64,000 nt of DNA from Chloroflexota bacterium (GCA_026708115.1 JAPOVL010000019.1:62001-126000), one strand, 5' to 3'; positions 36,051 to 45,678 are shown, counted from the first letter of the stretch. Notes: generated from the letters alone by a model not told the origin. A program made the numbers and translations.

Positions 36051-37613
36051 TCAGGGAACGGCCAGCCTAAGGAAGGTTGCCAGGGCGACGAACACCACCG
36101 GTATCAATCCCAATACTAGCATACGTCTGATCACGGGACCTTCCTGACCTGCCAGTCCCACGGTGCTGCAGCCGACGATGATTTTTGCGGGGGCCAGCAC
36201 ACTGCCGAGCGATGCGCCGGCTGTTTGCCCGGCGAGCACAATCGGCACGCTCAGCGCCAGCAGGGCGGCTGTCTCTTGTTGCAGCGCGCCAAAGACCACA
36301 TTCGAGTTGGTATTGCTACCGGTCATGATTGCGCCCAGCGTGCCGATAAAGGGCGCGAACAGGGGATAAACTGCCGCGCTGAATGTCTCGCTGATGCCAC
36401 GTGCGATCATTTGCGTCATGCCGGTGTGCGTCATCAGCGAGGCCATCGCCACCAGCGCCAGAATCGACACCGTCGACTTGACTGCTGACCTGCGGACGCT
36501 CAACCAGATTTTGCCCCAAACGCCATCGCTCTCGTAGTAACCGGCTTGCCGGTAGAGCATGAAGGAGATACAGCCGGCATAAAACAGAATGGCACCGGCG
36601 TGACCGAATACGCTGATTGCACGTCCTGATTCGCTCGGCACTTGCCATCCGAATGCGGTCGACACGGCCGGGAACTCAATCTTGATCAATAGCGAATCCA
36701 CCAGCGTTTCGAGCGGCTCGATCAAGTTTGTGGAGAAGGCCAGAGCCAGCAGAATCCCGTAGGCCGACAAGGCCAGCGCGATGCTCCGGGACCGGTCGTC
36801 GCCTGCCAGTTTCGATTTGATTGGTTTGCCACGATGAAGCGGGGACAATACGTACAGTACGCCAACGAGGGCGCCGGCCAGCGCGCCGGTCGTCGAACCC
36901 AAGGTCCAGATACCATTGGTGGCGATCCACCATTGAGTGACGCCCATAGCTGCGCCCACGATGAGGAGCATGGGGATGGAACGCAGAAAGCCGTCCCAGC
37001 CGGCGCTGACATAGGCGACAAGCGCGCCGCTGAACAAGCAGGCCATGCCCAGAACAAGCGCGGCATCGTGCGCCAGAACTTGGCCGGGCAGCCCGGTCAC
37101 GGCTGTCAAGGCGACAAAGGAGGTGCCCAGCGATCCAAAGGTGACCGCCCAGCCATGCCCCAGTGACGCCATGATGACCGATTGCGTGGCCGTGTAGCCC
37201 AAGCCAACCAGCAAAGGCGCGACCACGGCAATTGGCACGCCGAATCCGCCGACGCCCTGCAACAATGAGACGAATATCCAACTAATGAGCAGACTCTGCG
37301 CGGCGCGATCGGCAGTAAGTCGCGGCAGGCTTTGGCCGATCAGGGCGACCGTGCCGGCCTCATAGGTGACGTTATAGAAAAACAGCGCCATCCAGACGAT
37401 ATAGAGCACATCGACCGCCAGCAGAATCGATTTGCCGATCGCCACGACAAGCAAGGGAATATCGCCGCCAAAGGCGAAAAGCGCAAGCGCAAGCGCCAGC
37501 AGGAATCCGGCAGATCCAGCGCGGCTGCCTCCCCATCCCATCCCAACCATCAGCGCCAGCACGGCCAGCACGGGAAGTAAGGCCAAGAGCCAGTTGATCA
37601 GCGACAGTTCCAC
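36051..37613 (-). CDS. L-lactate permease (LctP) family transporter
   Basis: 520 residues with about 13 membrane helices. LctP-family landmarks: VDVLYIVWMALFFYN, LLQGVGGFGVPIAVVAPLLV, ASLGHGWAVTFGSLGTSF and GSNTNSNVVFGALQQETA. Known members import lactate, glycolate or related hydroxy-acids with protons. Its place between an amidase and an aminotransferase suggests the substrate is an organic acid released or used by that operon (inference). Confidence 0.88.
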   Translation of the reverse strand: MELSLINWLLALLPVLAVLALMVGMGWGGSRAGSAGFLLALALALFAFGGDIPLLVVAIGKSILLAVDVLYIVWMALFFYNVTYEAGTVALIGQSLPRLTADRAAQSLLISWIFVSLLQGVGGFGVPIAVVAPLLVGLGYTATQSVIMASLGHGWAVTFGSLGTSFVALTAVTGLPGQVLAHDAALVLGMACLFSGALVAYVSAGWDGFLRSIPMLLIVGAAMGVTQWWIATNGIWTLGSTTGALAGALVGVLYVLSPLHRGKPIKSKLAGDDRSRSIALALSAYGILLALAFSTNLIEPLETLVDSLLIKIEFPAVSTAFGWQVPSESGRAISVFGHAGAILFYAGCISFMLYRQAGYYESDGVWGKIWLSVRRSAVKSTVSILALVAMASLMTHTGMTQMIARGISETFSAAVYPLFAPFIGTLGAIMTGSNTNSNVVFGALQQETAALLALSVPIVLAGQTAGASLGSVLAPAKIIVGCSTVGLAGQEGPVIRRMLVLGLIPVVFVALATFLRLAVP

Positions 37614-37637
37614 GTGAGCATTCCTCGCGCGCCGGCC

Positions 37638-39059
37638 TCAGTCGCCGGTCGCGACTGCCGGTCGGCGGCGGTAGAAGCCGGTTGCCTCTTGAAAAGCGTA
37701 GGCCAGTTGCAGCACCGCGAAATCGGCATTGGGGCGACCGACGATTTGCAATCCCACCGGCAGGCCATCGTCAGTGAATCCGCAAGGCACGGATATCGCC
37801 GGCAGTCCGGTGACTGTGATATAGGCGCAACTCATCATCCAGTCGATATAGGTTTTCATGGTCACGCCATTAATCTCTTCAGGATACTCCCATTCGATGG
37901 GGAATGGCGGCACTTGCGCGGTTGGCAAAAGCAAGAATTCAAAAATATCCATGAATACGCGCACTCGATGATAAAGTTCAGTTCGTTTCGCTTCGGCGCG
38001 GCTGATATCAACGGCGCTCAGCCGCTTGCCGCGCGTCACATTCCAGCGGATCGTTTCCTTGAACTTTTCCTCTCCGAACTCGGCAAAGGGCTCGGCGAAA
38101 GACAGCTCGAAGCTCCAGGCGCGCAAGGTCTGGAAGATGTCGTAGGCATCACGGAAGTCGGGCGCCGCAGCTTCAAGGGCACAGCCAATTTCAGCGAATA
38201 CGGGCAGTTGCGATTCGATGGTCCGCAGCACATCGGGCGCGACCGGCAGTTCGCCCAAGTCCGGGCTCCAGGCGATCTTGACCGCTTTGAAGTCGCGTTC
38301 CAGGGACTGGGCAAAAACAGAACCCGGCTGCTGAATAGCGATCGGCGATCGCGCATCATAGCCGGCGATGGCGCTCAGCATCAGCGCCACATCCTGGACC
38401 GTGCGCCCCATCGGTCCCACGACGCCTAAGGTGGACCAGCCACTGAGTTTGGGGTAACTCGGCACCCGCCCGGGCGACGGCCGGAAGCCGACCACATTGC
38501 AAAAGCTGGCTGGATTGCGCAAGGAACCGCCCAGGTCGCTGCCGTCGGCGACAGGTATCATGCCTGCGGCCAGCGCCACCGCCGCGCCGCCGCTGCTGCC
38601 GCCACAAGTCTTGGACAGGTCGTAGGGGTTGTGTGTGGCGCCAAATACGGGATTGAAAGTGTGCGATCCGGCGCCGAATTCCGGCACATTGGTTTTGCCG
38701 AGCGTGATACAGCCGGCCTGTTTCAAGCGCTCGATGTGCAAGTCGTCGATCTCTGGCACCAGGTCGGCATACAGGGGCGAACCCGAGGTTGTGCGTATGC
38801 CTTTGGTCTGCGCGAGGTCTTTGTGCGCAATCGGAAGGCCGTGCAGCGGGCCCAATTCCGCGCCGCGGGCTCTGCGGTTATCGGCTTGCCGCGCCAAATC
38901 CAGCGCCATTTCCGGCAAGTAGGTGACAATGGCGTTTAATGACGGATTGACCGCTTCAATCTGTTGCAGATGCGCGTTCAATACGTCGACGGCGGAAACC
39001 TCGCCGCGACCAAGCAGATCCGCCAGCTCAACCGCCGAGAGCCATATCAATTCGCTCAT
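37638..39059 (-). CDS. Amidase (amidase-signature family)
   Basis: 473 residues from the ATG at 39059, which has AGGAAGGAAACG just before it. The Ser-cisSer-Lys triad is visible: Lys80 in LPIAHKD, Ser155 in CGGSSGGAA, and nucleophile Ser179 in GSDLGGSLRNPA. It hydrolyses an amide; the substrate is unknown. It is not GatA: there is no gatB or gatC beside it, and the C-terminal part is not GatA-like. No signal peptide, so cytoplasmic. 17 bp downstream of the SDR gene. Confidence 0.92.
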   Translation of the reverse strand: MSELIWLSAVELADLLGRGEVSAVDVLNAHLQQIEAVNPSLNAIVTYLPEMALDLARQADNRRARGAELGPLHGLPIAHKDLAQTKGIRTTSGSPLYADLVPEIDDLHIERLKQAGCITLGKTNVPEFGAGSHTFNPVFGATHNPYDLSKTCGGSSGGAAVALAAGMIPVADGSDLGGSLRNPASFCNVVGFRPSPGRVPSYPKLSGWSTLGVVGPMGRTVQDVALMLSAIAGYDARSPIAIQQPGSVFAQSLERDFKAVKIAWSPDLGELPVAPDVLRTIESQLPVFAEIGCALEAAAPDFRDAYDIFQTLRAWSFELSFAEPFAEFGEEKFKETIRWNVTRGKRLSAVDISRAEAKRTELYHRVRVFMDIFEFLLLPTAQVPPFPIEWEYPEEINGVTMKTYIDWMMSCAYITVTGLPAISVPCGFTDDGLPVGLQIVGRPNADFAVLQLAYAFQEATGFYRRRPAVATGD

Positions 39060-39076
39060 CGTTTCCTTCCTCGCTG

Positions 39077-39835
39077 TCACCCGCGCCCAACAAAGGGCAT
39101 CTGGGTCGCCATAACGGTCAAGGAGAGCACGTTGGCATTCAGCGGCAAGTTCGCCATATACAGAACTGCGTCAGCCACATGCTGGACGTTGATCGTCGGT
39201 TCGTCGCGGATGCTGCCGTCCGCCTGCATGGTTCCGGCTTGCATGTGAGAGGTCATGTCGGTGCTGGCGTTGCCGATGTCGATCTGCCCGCAAGCGATAT
39301 TGAAGGCGCGTCCTTCCAGTGCGGCGCACTTTGTCAAGCCGGATACCGCGTGCTTGGAAGCGACATAGGGGGCGGATTGGGGACGCGGCATGTGCGCAGA
39401 CAAGGAGCCGTTGTTGATGATGCGCCCGCCCGGCGGATCTTGCGCCTTCATGAGCTTGATCGCTTCCTGCGTGCACCAAAACGTACCGCTGACATTGATC
39501 TGCATCACCCGCTGCCAATCGTCTTCATCATATTCTTCAATCACAGTGCGCTGGGCGTTGACGCCTGCGTTATTGAACAAGACATCCAGCCGGCCGAATC
39601 GTTCCACAGCGGCAGCGAAAAGCTCGCTGACGGCGCGGCGATCAGCGACATCGGTTGGCGCGATCAGGGCGCGATCCTCGCCGACGCCGGCTTCGCTCTG
39701 TGTTTCGCGCAGCTTGTCCTCGCGGCGTCCGGCGAGGATCAGGCTGTAGCCCGCTTCCCACATGGTCTTTGCCGTCGCCCGGCCAACACCAGAACCAGCG
39801 CCCGTTATCAACGCTATTCGGGGACCATTCATCAT
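39077..39835 (-). CDS. Short-chain dehydrogenase/reductase
   Basis: 252 residues from the ATG at 39835, preceded by AAAGGA. Classical SDR: nucleotide loop [17 protein letters not shown], a Ser (INNGSLS) and YVASK with the catalytic Tyr and Lys. Oxidises or reduces a hydroxyl/keto group with NAD(P). It leads the operon SDR-amidase-permease-aminotransferase on the minus strand. Confidence 0.92.
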   Translation of the reverse strand: MMNGPRIALITGAGSGVGRATAKTMWEAGYSLILAGRREDKLRETQSEAGVGEDRALIAPTDVADRRAVSELFAAAVERFGRLDVLFNNAGVNAQRTVIEEYDEDDWQRVMQINVSGTFWCTQEAIKLMKAQDPPGGRIINNGSLSAHMPRPQSAPYVASKHAVSGLTKCAALEGRAFNIACGQIDIGNASTDMTSHMQAGTMQADGSIRDEPTINVQHVADAVLYMANLPLNANVLSLTVMATQMPFVGRG

Positions 39836-39953
39836 CGCACTGTCCTTTCTCAACGGGAATCACGCCAAGTGTACGCGGCGCATATTGGCTTGTCAATTTA
39901 TGACAATTCAAGCCTGATGCGCTAGTATCGTGCTGATAATTTGAGATCAGGAC

Positions 39954-40739
39954 ATGCTTAAGATGAAGCTAGCCTGCTGCGCCTGGGCCTTGACCGGGGC
40001 ACATGACAACACGCTGCGCCAGATTCAGGATCTGGGATTCCGTTGGATTGACCTGCAGCCGGGAGACTTGCGACGCGAAAGGCAGCGCCAAATGGCGGCC
40101 GAACTGGGCTTGCGTGTTTCTTGCCTGGGCGCTTCATTCGGGATGCCCGCTGGCGCGTCGCTGGATCACGCGGACAGCCGGCTGCGATCAGAGGCGCTCG
40201 CGCACGTGAGGGATGCGACCGGTCATGCGGCCGCCTTGGGCGCTGAGACGGTTTATGTGATACCGGGTCAGGATGCCAGCCCGGACGGCCTTTCCAGATA
40301 CAGCGATAGTTTGCTGGAACTCGCGGCATTCGCCAGCACGCTTGGCATAAGAGTCGCGCTAGAGCATTTCCCCGGCACCGCCCTGCACAGCGCGCAAGGC
40401 ACGCTGGACTATATCAAGGGACTTGGCCATCCGAACCTGTACTTGCTCTACGATAGCGGGCATATCCAGATGACCGGAGAAGATCCGGCCCGCGTGATTC
40501 ACGCCGCCGGGGAACGCCTGGCCTACGTCCATTTTGACGACAACGACGGCGCGGGCGACTTGCATTGGGCGCTGCTGGATGGCGTGATGACCAAAGAGAC
40601 CTTGGGCGAGACATGCCGGGCGCTGGAAGCAATCGCCTACGAGGGCGCAGTCAGCCTGGAACTGAGCCCGATGCTCCCAAACCCTATCGATGCGCTGGCA
40701 CGGAGTCGAGATATTCTCTTAAGGACGATGCACGCCTGA
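39954..40739 (+). CDS. Sugar phosphate isomerase/epimerase (xylose-isomerase-like TIM barrel)
   Basis: 261 residues of the AP-endonuclease-2/IolE/hydroxypyruvate-isomerase superfamily: an early DLQPGD segment, ETVYVIPGQD, LEHFPGTAL with a likely metal-binding Glu, LLYDSGHIQMTGED with Asp-His, and YVHFDDNDGAGDLHW with a metal-type His/Asp pair. It probably isomerises a free or phosphorylated sugar or keto-acid. It stands alone, divergent from the SDR operon, 344 bp before the ABC transporter operon. A second ATG at 39963 is a possible start. Confidence 0.82.
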   Translation: MLKMKLACCAWALTGAHDNTLRQIQDLGFRWIDLQPGDLRRERQRQMAAELGLRVSCLGASFGMPAGASLDHADSRLRSEALAHVRDATGHAAALGAETVYVIPGQDASPDGLSRYSDSLLELAAFASTLGIRVALEHFPGTALHSAQGTLDYIKGLGHPNLYLLYDSGHIQMTGEDPARVIHAAGERLAYVHFDDNDGAGDLHWALLDGVMTKETLGETCRALEAIAYEGAVSLELSPMLPNPIDALARSRDILLRTMHA

Positions 40740-41083
40740 TCCCCATGCGACTGTGCACTTAAAACTCAATAGATTCGGCTGCTGAAAAATCTGCAACCTT
40801 AAACTTGCAGCGAATTTTTCATTGCAATGTGCTTAAATCAAATTTATATTAGGTGAAAATTTTCGATTGATCAGTTTCAGTTGCACAGGTCAGGCAAAAA
40901 AACTTTGCAGTTGAGCGATCAAATGCCCGGGAAGTCGGCACGACGACCGCCGGGGATTGGCTACCGAGATTTCGGTGCAGCCTCCGCCGCCAACACTGAC
41001 ATCACCAATGCCGGCGGCGCGCGGGAGAATTCGATTGGCAACAAACAATTATCGATTAGTTTCCCTAGTGGAAGGAGAATCTT
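40740..41083 (+). promoter_or_regulatory. A/T-rich regulatory region of the ABC transporter operon
   Basis: This 344-bp gap has no gene. It is richer in A and T than its surroundings and holds several inverted repeats: an imperfect one at 40784-40820 (GAAAAATCTGCAA against TTGCAG-CGA-ATTTTTC), ATTGCAAT at 40821-40828, and a perfect GAAAATTTTC at 40855-40864. A candidate promoter is TTGCAA (40822-40827), 17 bases, TATATT (40845-40850). The palindromes then overlap the -35 and the expected start of transcription, as in repressor-controlled sugar operons. A long leader of about 225 bases follows, ending in AAGGAG before the GTG at 41084. Confidence 0.5.
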
Positions 41084-42412
41084 GTGTTTAAGAGAGCGAC
41101 GTTTTTGTTGCTTGTGTCGGTCGTTATCTTGGCGGTGCTGCCGCTATCGATGACGGTATCGGCGCAGAACCCCGATTGCGAGGGCGATGTAACATTGACT
41201 TATTGGCACCACTGGGGCGGTAACCGCATTCCGCTGCAAGAACATCAAGTCGCCGCTTTTGAAGATGCCCACCCCGGCATCTGTGTCGACACTGTCTTCT
41301 TGCCCTGGGATAACCGCCTACAGAATCTGCTGGCTGCGATCGCCGCCGGCAACCCGCCCGATGTGACCATGTTTGGCCGGCAAGACCTGCCCTTCTTCGC
41401 CGCGACCGAATCCATCATTCCGCTCGATGATTACATGGCGGCCGATGGCGTCGACCCCGCCATTTTCCACGCTTCGGAATTTGCCGGCACCCAGTTCAAT
41501 GGCAAGACCTGGCTGCTGCCACTTCCCGGCGGCGGCGCTTACAACATCGTCTGGTACAACACCGATCACTTCGCCGAAGCTGGCATCGAGAGCTTCCCCG
41601 AGACTTGGGACGAAATGCTTGAGGCGGCGGAGACTTTGCGTGTAGGCGATGGCGAATTCCTGGAGCGCATCGGCTTGAACGCGCAGTCGACCAGTGGCGC
41701 TGGCGGGTTCCTGACCTGGCTGAATGCCAATGGTGGCGACTGGATAACGCCGGACCTGCGCACCATCACCATCAACAGCGAAGCGGGCGCGCAAGCGCTT
41801 GAGTTCATGCAGGCGATAGCCGAGATCAACTACGGCATTGAAGAAGTCAACGCCTTTTGGGAGATGGCCGGCGAATTTGACCAGGGTCCGCTGATCCAGG
41901 GTCTGGTGTCGATGGAGATCAACGGCTCGTGGACGCTATTCCAGGTGGAAGCGCATGCCGAGAATCTCAACTACGATGTCGCGCCGATTCCCTATGGACC
42001 GAACGGCAACCCCGACAGGCGGGGTGCCGCACATGGTGGCTGGGGCTATATGGTGCCGAAGAATGCCGCGCATCCAGACGAAGCCTGGAAGCTGGTCAAG
42101 TGGCTGACCACCGAGGTCGAAGGAGATGGCGCATGCTGGTTTATCCAGCAGCAGCAGCGTCCATCGCCCTTGGTAGAATGCAACGGCTATGAGAAGGATG
42201 GCGTTGTGCATCCCAGGGCGGAAGCGCTGCTTGGCGTAGCCGCGCTGGATTATCTGGTGCCCGTCTCGCCAGTGCAGCCCGAAGCCAATCAGATCATCGG
42301 CCGCATGGTGGAAGATGTGCTCTTCGGCGACAGCTCGATTGAGGACGCCTTGGCCGGCGCCGAAGCCGAAATCCAGGCGCTGCTAGACGCGTTCTGGGAA
42401 GAATACGGCTAA
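41084..42412 (+). CDS. ABC transporter sugar-type substrate-binding protein
   Basis: 442 residues, extracytoplasmic solute-binding protein family 1. An N-terminal signal peptide (Lys-Arg, then Leu/Val-rich, cleaved near TVSAQ) has no lipobox Cys, unlike many Gram-positive binding proteins. The mature start VTLTYWHHWGG, the VDTVFLPWDN segment, and AGNPPDVTMFGRQDLP are typical of oligosaccharide or glycerol-phosphate binders. AAGGAG precedes the GTG start. It is followed by two permease genes but no ATPase. The cargo may be a sulfated sugar, judging from the sulfatase downstream (inference). Confidence 0.92.
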   Translation: MFKRATFLLLVSVVILAVLPLSMTVSAQNPDCEGDVTLTYWHHWGGNRIPLQEHQVAAFEDAHPGICVDTVFLPWDNRLQNLLAAIAAGNPPDVTMFGRQDLPFFAATESIIPLDDYMAADGVDPAIFHASEFAGTQFNGKTWLLPLPGGGAYNIVWYNTDHFAEAGIESFPETWDEMLEAAETLRVGDGEFLERIGLNAQSTSGAGGFLTWLNANGGDWITPDLRTITINSEAGAQALEFMQAIAEINYGIEEVNAFWEMAGEFDQGPLIQGLVSMEINGSWTLFQVEAHAENLNYDVAPIPYGPNGNPDRRGAAHGGWGYMVPKNAAHPDEAWKLVKWLTTEVEGDGACWFIQQQQRPSPLVECNGYEKDGVVHPRAEALLGVAALDYLVPVSPVQPEANQIIGRMVEDVLFGDSSIEDALAGAEAEIQALLDAFWEEYG

Positions 42413-42432
42413 AGTTCACACGCTGCCACATG

Positions 42433-42452
42433 GGGGCATCTTCGGATGCCCC
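42433..42452 (+). repeat. Stable stem-loop between binding-protein and permease genes
   Basis: GGGGCATC-TTCG-GATGCCCC is a perfect 8-bp stem with a C(UUCG)G tetraloop, 21 bases after the binding-protein stop and 40 before the permease start. No U-tract follows, so it is not a complete terminator. Such stems after binding-protein genes protect the upstream mRNA from 3' decay and give more binding protein than permease. Confidence 0.6.
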
Positions 42453-42491
42453 ACCCTCAATTCCTGAAGATTTCGGTCTGGAAGCGAAAGC

Positions 42492-43454
42492 ATGGCAACG
42501 GCATTTGGTTCGCAGTTCAGCGCCTTACGCAGGCGGAGACGAGAACGGTGGCGCGACCTGTCCCCCATGCGCAAGCGCGAAGCCAAATTCGGCTTGCTTT
42601 TCATTGCTCCCTGGATCGTCGGTGTGTTGCTCTTTGCCCTGTTTCCTTTTGTCGCATCCTTTGTCCTGAGCTTTACAAAATACAATATTGTCGCGCCGCC
42701 AAAATGGGTTGGCGCCGAGCATTACGAACATATTTTCACCGATGACCCCTTATTTCTAAAGTCACTCAAAAACACCGCCGTTTACGTTGGCGGCTCGGTG
42801 GCGATCCGCATCGTGCTGGGATTTGCGCTAGCGCTTCTGCTGAACACCAAGGTGCGCTTTCTCGGCTTGTGGCGGACCTTGTTCTATGTGCCTTCGGTCG
42901 TGCCGATCGTAGCGCTATCGATCGTCTGGCTGTACGTGCTCAATGCCCGCGCCGGCTTGCTCAACTGGTTCCTGGGGTTTTTCGGCATTTCGCGCATCCG
43001 CTGGTTCGCGGACCCGGATTTTGCCATGCTCGCCTTTTTGATCATGAGCACGACCTGGGTCGGCGTGACCATGGTGATCTTCCTGGCGGGCTTGCAGGGC
43101 ATCCCCGAGGAGTATTACGACGCGGCCAAGATTGACGGCGCCAACATGCTGCAGCGGCTGCGGCGCGTCACCATTCCGCTGATGACGCCCACCATCTATC
43201 TAAACGTCCTTATCAACATCATTGGGGCGTTTCAGGTATTTACACAGGTATTCATCATGACGGGCGGCGCCCCGCGCGACGCGACGCGAACGTATGTCTT
43301 GCATCTGTTTGATCACGCATTTCAATACCTCCCGCCGCAGATGGGTTATTCTTCGGCCCTGGCCTGGATACTATTCATGATCATTTTCGCCTTCACCGCC
43401 GTTATCGTGACGACATCGCAACGCTGGGTCTTCTATCAGGGCTCTGAGGACTAA
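42492..43454 (+). CDS. ABC transporter permease, MalF/UgpA type
   Basis: 320 residues, six membrane segments after a basic N-terminus (Arg-rich, about 13-32). The EAA loop that contacts the ATPase reads YYDAAKIDGANMLQRLRRVT. It pairs with the next gene's product, which starts within its stop codon (shared base). Confidence 0.93.
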   Translation: MATAFGSQFSALRRRRRERWRDLSPMRKREAKFGLLFIAPWIVGVLLFALFPFVASFVLSFTKYNIVAPPKWVGAEHYEHIFTDDPLFLKSLKNTAVYVGGSVAIRIVLGFALALLLNTKVRFLGLWRTLFYVPSVVPIVALSIVWLYVLNARAGLLNWFLGFFGISRIRWFADPDFAMLAFLIMSTTWVGVTMVIFLAGLQGIPEEYYDAAKIDGANMLQRLRRVTIPLMTPTIYLNVLINIIGAFQVFTQVFIMTGGAPRDATRTYVLHLFDHAFQYLPPQMGYSSALAWILFMIIFAFTAVIVTTSQRWVFYQGSED

Positions 43455-44344
43455 TGATGGCGTCTACCAGCGCCGCTCAAACTGAGCATCTCCGCAGCGA
43501 CTCGCTCGCGCGCGTGACAAGGTTCGTCGGGCGCGTATTGCTCTACGGCGTACTCGTATTCATGAGCCTCTGGTTCATAGCGCCCTTGTTTTGGATGTTC
43601 ATGTCCTCATTCATGCCCCTGGAGCAGGTGGGCGTTTTTCCGGTCGAATGGATTCCACGGGTATGGCAACCGGAGAATTACACGGACGCGCTTAAATTCT
43701 GGAAGTTTGGCACCACATTTCGCAACACCATGATAATCACGATCTTCTCGCTCGTCGGCGACATCGGTTCCTGCACACTGGTGGCTTACGGCTTCGCCCG
43801 CTTCCGCTTCCCCTTCAGAGATACGCTGTTCTTGATCTTGCTCGCCACACTGATGTTGCCGTTCGCGGTCCGCCTGATACCGGTATACGCCGCCTATGAC
43901 GCCATCGGCTGGATCGACACTTTCTATCCTTTGATCGTGCCAAACTTCTTCGGCAATGCCTTCTACATCTTTATCTGCCGGCAGTTCTTCCTGGGCATAC
44001 CGCAGGATCTCCTGGATGCGGCCAAGATCGATGGCGCAAGCGAGATGCGCATCTTTACGCAAGTGATGATTCCGCTCGCCAAACCGGCCATCGTCGTGAT
44101 CGCGATATTGAGCTTCCAAAATAGCTGGAACGATTTTCTCGGTCCTCTGATCTACTTGAAAGATCCGGATCTGCATACGCTCGCTATCGGCCTGTACAAA
44201 TTCACATCGCTGCCCGGCCAAGGCGGCATATACAACCAGCAGATGGCGGCGTCGGTGATGATGGTTTTGCCGGTGCTGATCGTCTTTTTCTTGTTTCAGA
44301 AGCAATTCATCCAGGGCGCCAACTTGTCCGGCATGAAAGGCTAA
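43454..44344 (+). CDS. ABC transporter permease, MalG/UgpE type
   Basis: 296 residues, six membrane segments; EAA loop LLDAAKIDGASEMRIFTQVM. The first ATG overlaps the previous stop; a second ATG three bases on has better spacing to GAGGA. With the preceding permease it forms the membrane channel of a CUT1-type sugar importer. The required ATPase is not encoded in the window, so a shared MsmK/UgpC-type ATPase is probably used. Confidence 0.93.
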   Translation: MMASTSAAQTEHLRSDSLARVTRFVGRVLLYGVLVFMSLWFIAPLFWMFMSSFMPLEQVGVFPVEWIPRVWQPENYTDALKFWKFGTTFRNTMIITIFSLVGDIGSCTLVAYGFARFRFPFRDTLFLILLATLMLPFAVRLIPVYAAYDAIGWIDTFYPLIVPNFFGNAFYIFICRQFFLGIPQDLLDAAKIDGASEMRIFTQVMIPLAKPAIVVIAILSFQNSWNDFLGPLIYLKDPDLHTLAIGLYKFTSLPGQGGIYNQQMAASVMMVLPVLIVFFLFQKQFIQGANLSGMKG

Positions 44345-44355
44345 GACGCGCGTCG

Positions 44356-45678
44356 ATGGCATCGCCTCCGAATATCCTTTTCGTGCTTTGCGATCAGCTA
44401 GGCGCCAGATGGCTGCCGCTTCATGGCCATCCCATCGTCGCGACGCCCCATCTCGAGCGATTCGCAACGGAAAGCACGGTCTTTCAACGCGCCATCACGA
44501 CGTCGCCGATCTGTACGCCCTATCGCGGTTGCCTGTTTAGTGGCCGATATCCGTCACAGACCGGCCTGCTGGAGAACGGCGGGGCTTTTCCGCCGGGCCT
44601 GACGAGCATCGCCGACCACCTGAACAGCGCCGGTTATTCCAGTCATTACGTCGGCAAGTGGCATCTCAGCGGGCCGCCGCAGCAGAACCGTTGGGTGCCG
44701 CCGGACAAGCGCGCCGGATTCCAGAACTTTATCGGCTGGGAGAGCCACCACGTGGACCATTTCGGCGGTTTGATCTGGGAAGACGATCCGACAGTACCGC
44801 TCGAGATGAATGGCCATGAAACCGACGCCTTGACCGATATCGCCCTGGCGCAATTGTCAAAGGCGGCCTGCGCGGCCCAACCCTTCTTGCTGATGCTGTC
44901 ATATCAAGCGCCGCACCCGCCCTGCTCGCCGCCCAAGCGCTATCGAGCGCTCTACGAGCGGCGTGATCTCTTGCGGGAAGCCAATGCCGAGTCCAGCGCT
45001 TGGTTCAAGATGGAATCGTGGAAGGCGGATTATGATATCGAGACCTTTCGCCAATTATATTTCGGCGAGATCAGCCACCTGGATGCCGCCTTCGGCCGTT
45101 TGCTGAGGGCGCTGGATGAGGCCGGATTGCGAGACAAGACACTGGTCATATTCACATCAGATCATGGCGAAATGGCCGGGGCGCGGGGTCTCTTCGGCAA
45201 AGGCCTGATGTACGAAGAGGCGCTTCATGTACCCCTGGTCATACGAGCGCCAGGACAGCGTTCAGGACTGCGAACCGACTTCACAGCGTCAACCGTCGAC
45301 TTGCTTCCCACCATTCTTGACTATGCCGGCTGCGCCCCCGACGAACATGCCGAGGGTGTCTCCCTGCGTCCCTGTATCGAAGGCACAATGGGCGCGCAGG
45401 ACCGCGTCGCAATCAGCGAATATCGCAACTTCTGTGCTAGCACCCGGAACTGGAAACTGTTCACGCAGGGACGCGCCCTGGAGCCTACCGCGCTCTATAA
45501 CATCGCCGACGATCCCTTTGAAATGAACAACCTGATTGACGACCCGGCTTGCGCCGATCAGCGCGTTCACTTGAGTCTGGAACTGGAGAAATGGCATCGG
45601 CGCGTCCAAAGCGACAATGCAATTGTCAATGCAGCCGTATCCGAAAGCGAGGCGAGGTGGTCTCGAGCCAATATCTGA
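44356..45678 (+). CDS. Sulfatase without signal peptide (type I, Cys-type)
   Basis: 440 residues. Formylglycine motif C53-T-P-Y-R in SPICTPYRGCLFSGRYP, KWHLSG with the active-site Lys/His, and TSDHGEMAG with metal Asp/His: all the type I sulfatase landmarks. The N-terminus (PPNILFVLCDQ) starts directly with the fold, so the enzyme is cytoplasmic and would act on an imported sulfate ester. It needs a formylglycine-generating enzyme, not seen here. It sits 11 bp after the ABC permease gene. A perfect palindrome GACGCGCGTC lies in that gap, and there is no clear ribosome site. Confidence 0.93.
   Translation: MASPPNILFVLCDQLGARWLPLHGHPIVATPHLERFATESTVFQRAITTSPICTPYRGCLFSGRYPSQTGLLENGGAFPPGLTSIADHLNSAGYSSHYVGKWHLSGPPQQNRWVPPDKRAGFQNFIGWESHHVDHFGGLIWEDDPTVPLEMNGHETDALTDIALAQLSKAACAAQPFLLMLSYQAPHPPCSPPKRYRALYERRDLLREANAESSAWFKMESWKADYDIETFRQLYFGEISHLDAAFGRLLRALDEAGLRDKTLVIFTSDHGEMAGARGLFGKGLMYEEALHVPLVIRAPGQRSGLRTDFTASTVDLLPTILDYAGCAPDEHAEGVSLRPCIEGTMGAQDRVAISEYRNFCASTRNWKLFTQGRALEPTALYNIADDPFEMNNLIDDPACADQRVHLSLELEKWHRRVQSDNAIVNAAVSESEARWSRANI

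Noticed and set aside
37638..39059. Amidase as GatA of the Glu-tRNA(Gln) amidotransferase.
   Set aside because: No gatB or gatC adjacent and it sits in a permease/SDR operon; it fits a generic amidase better.
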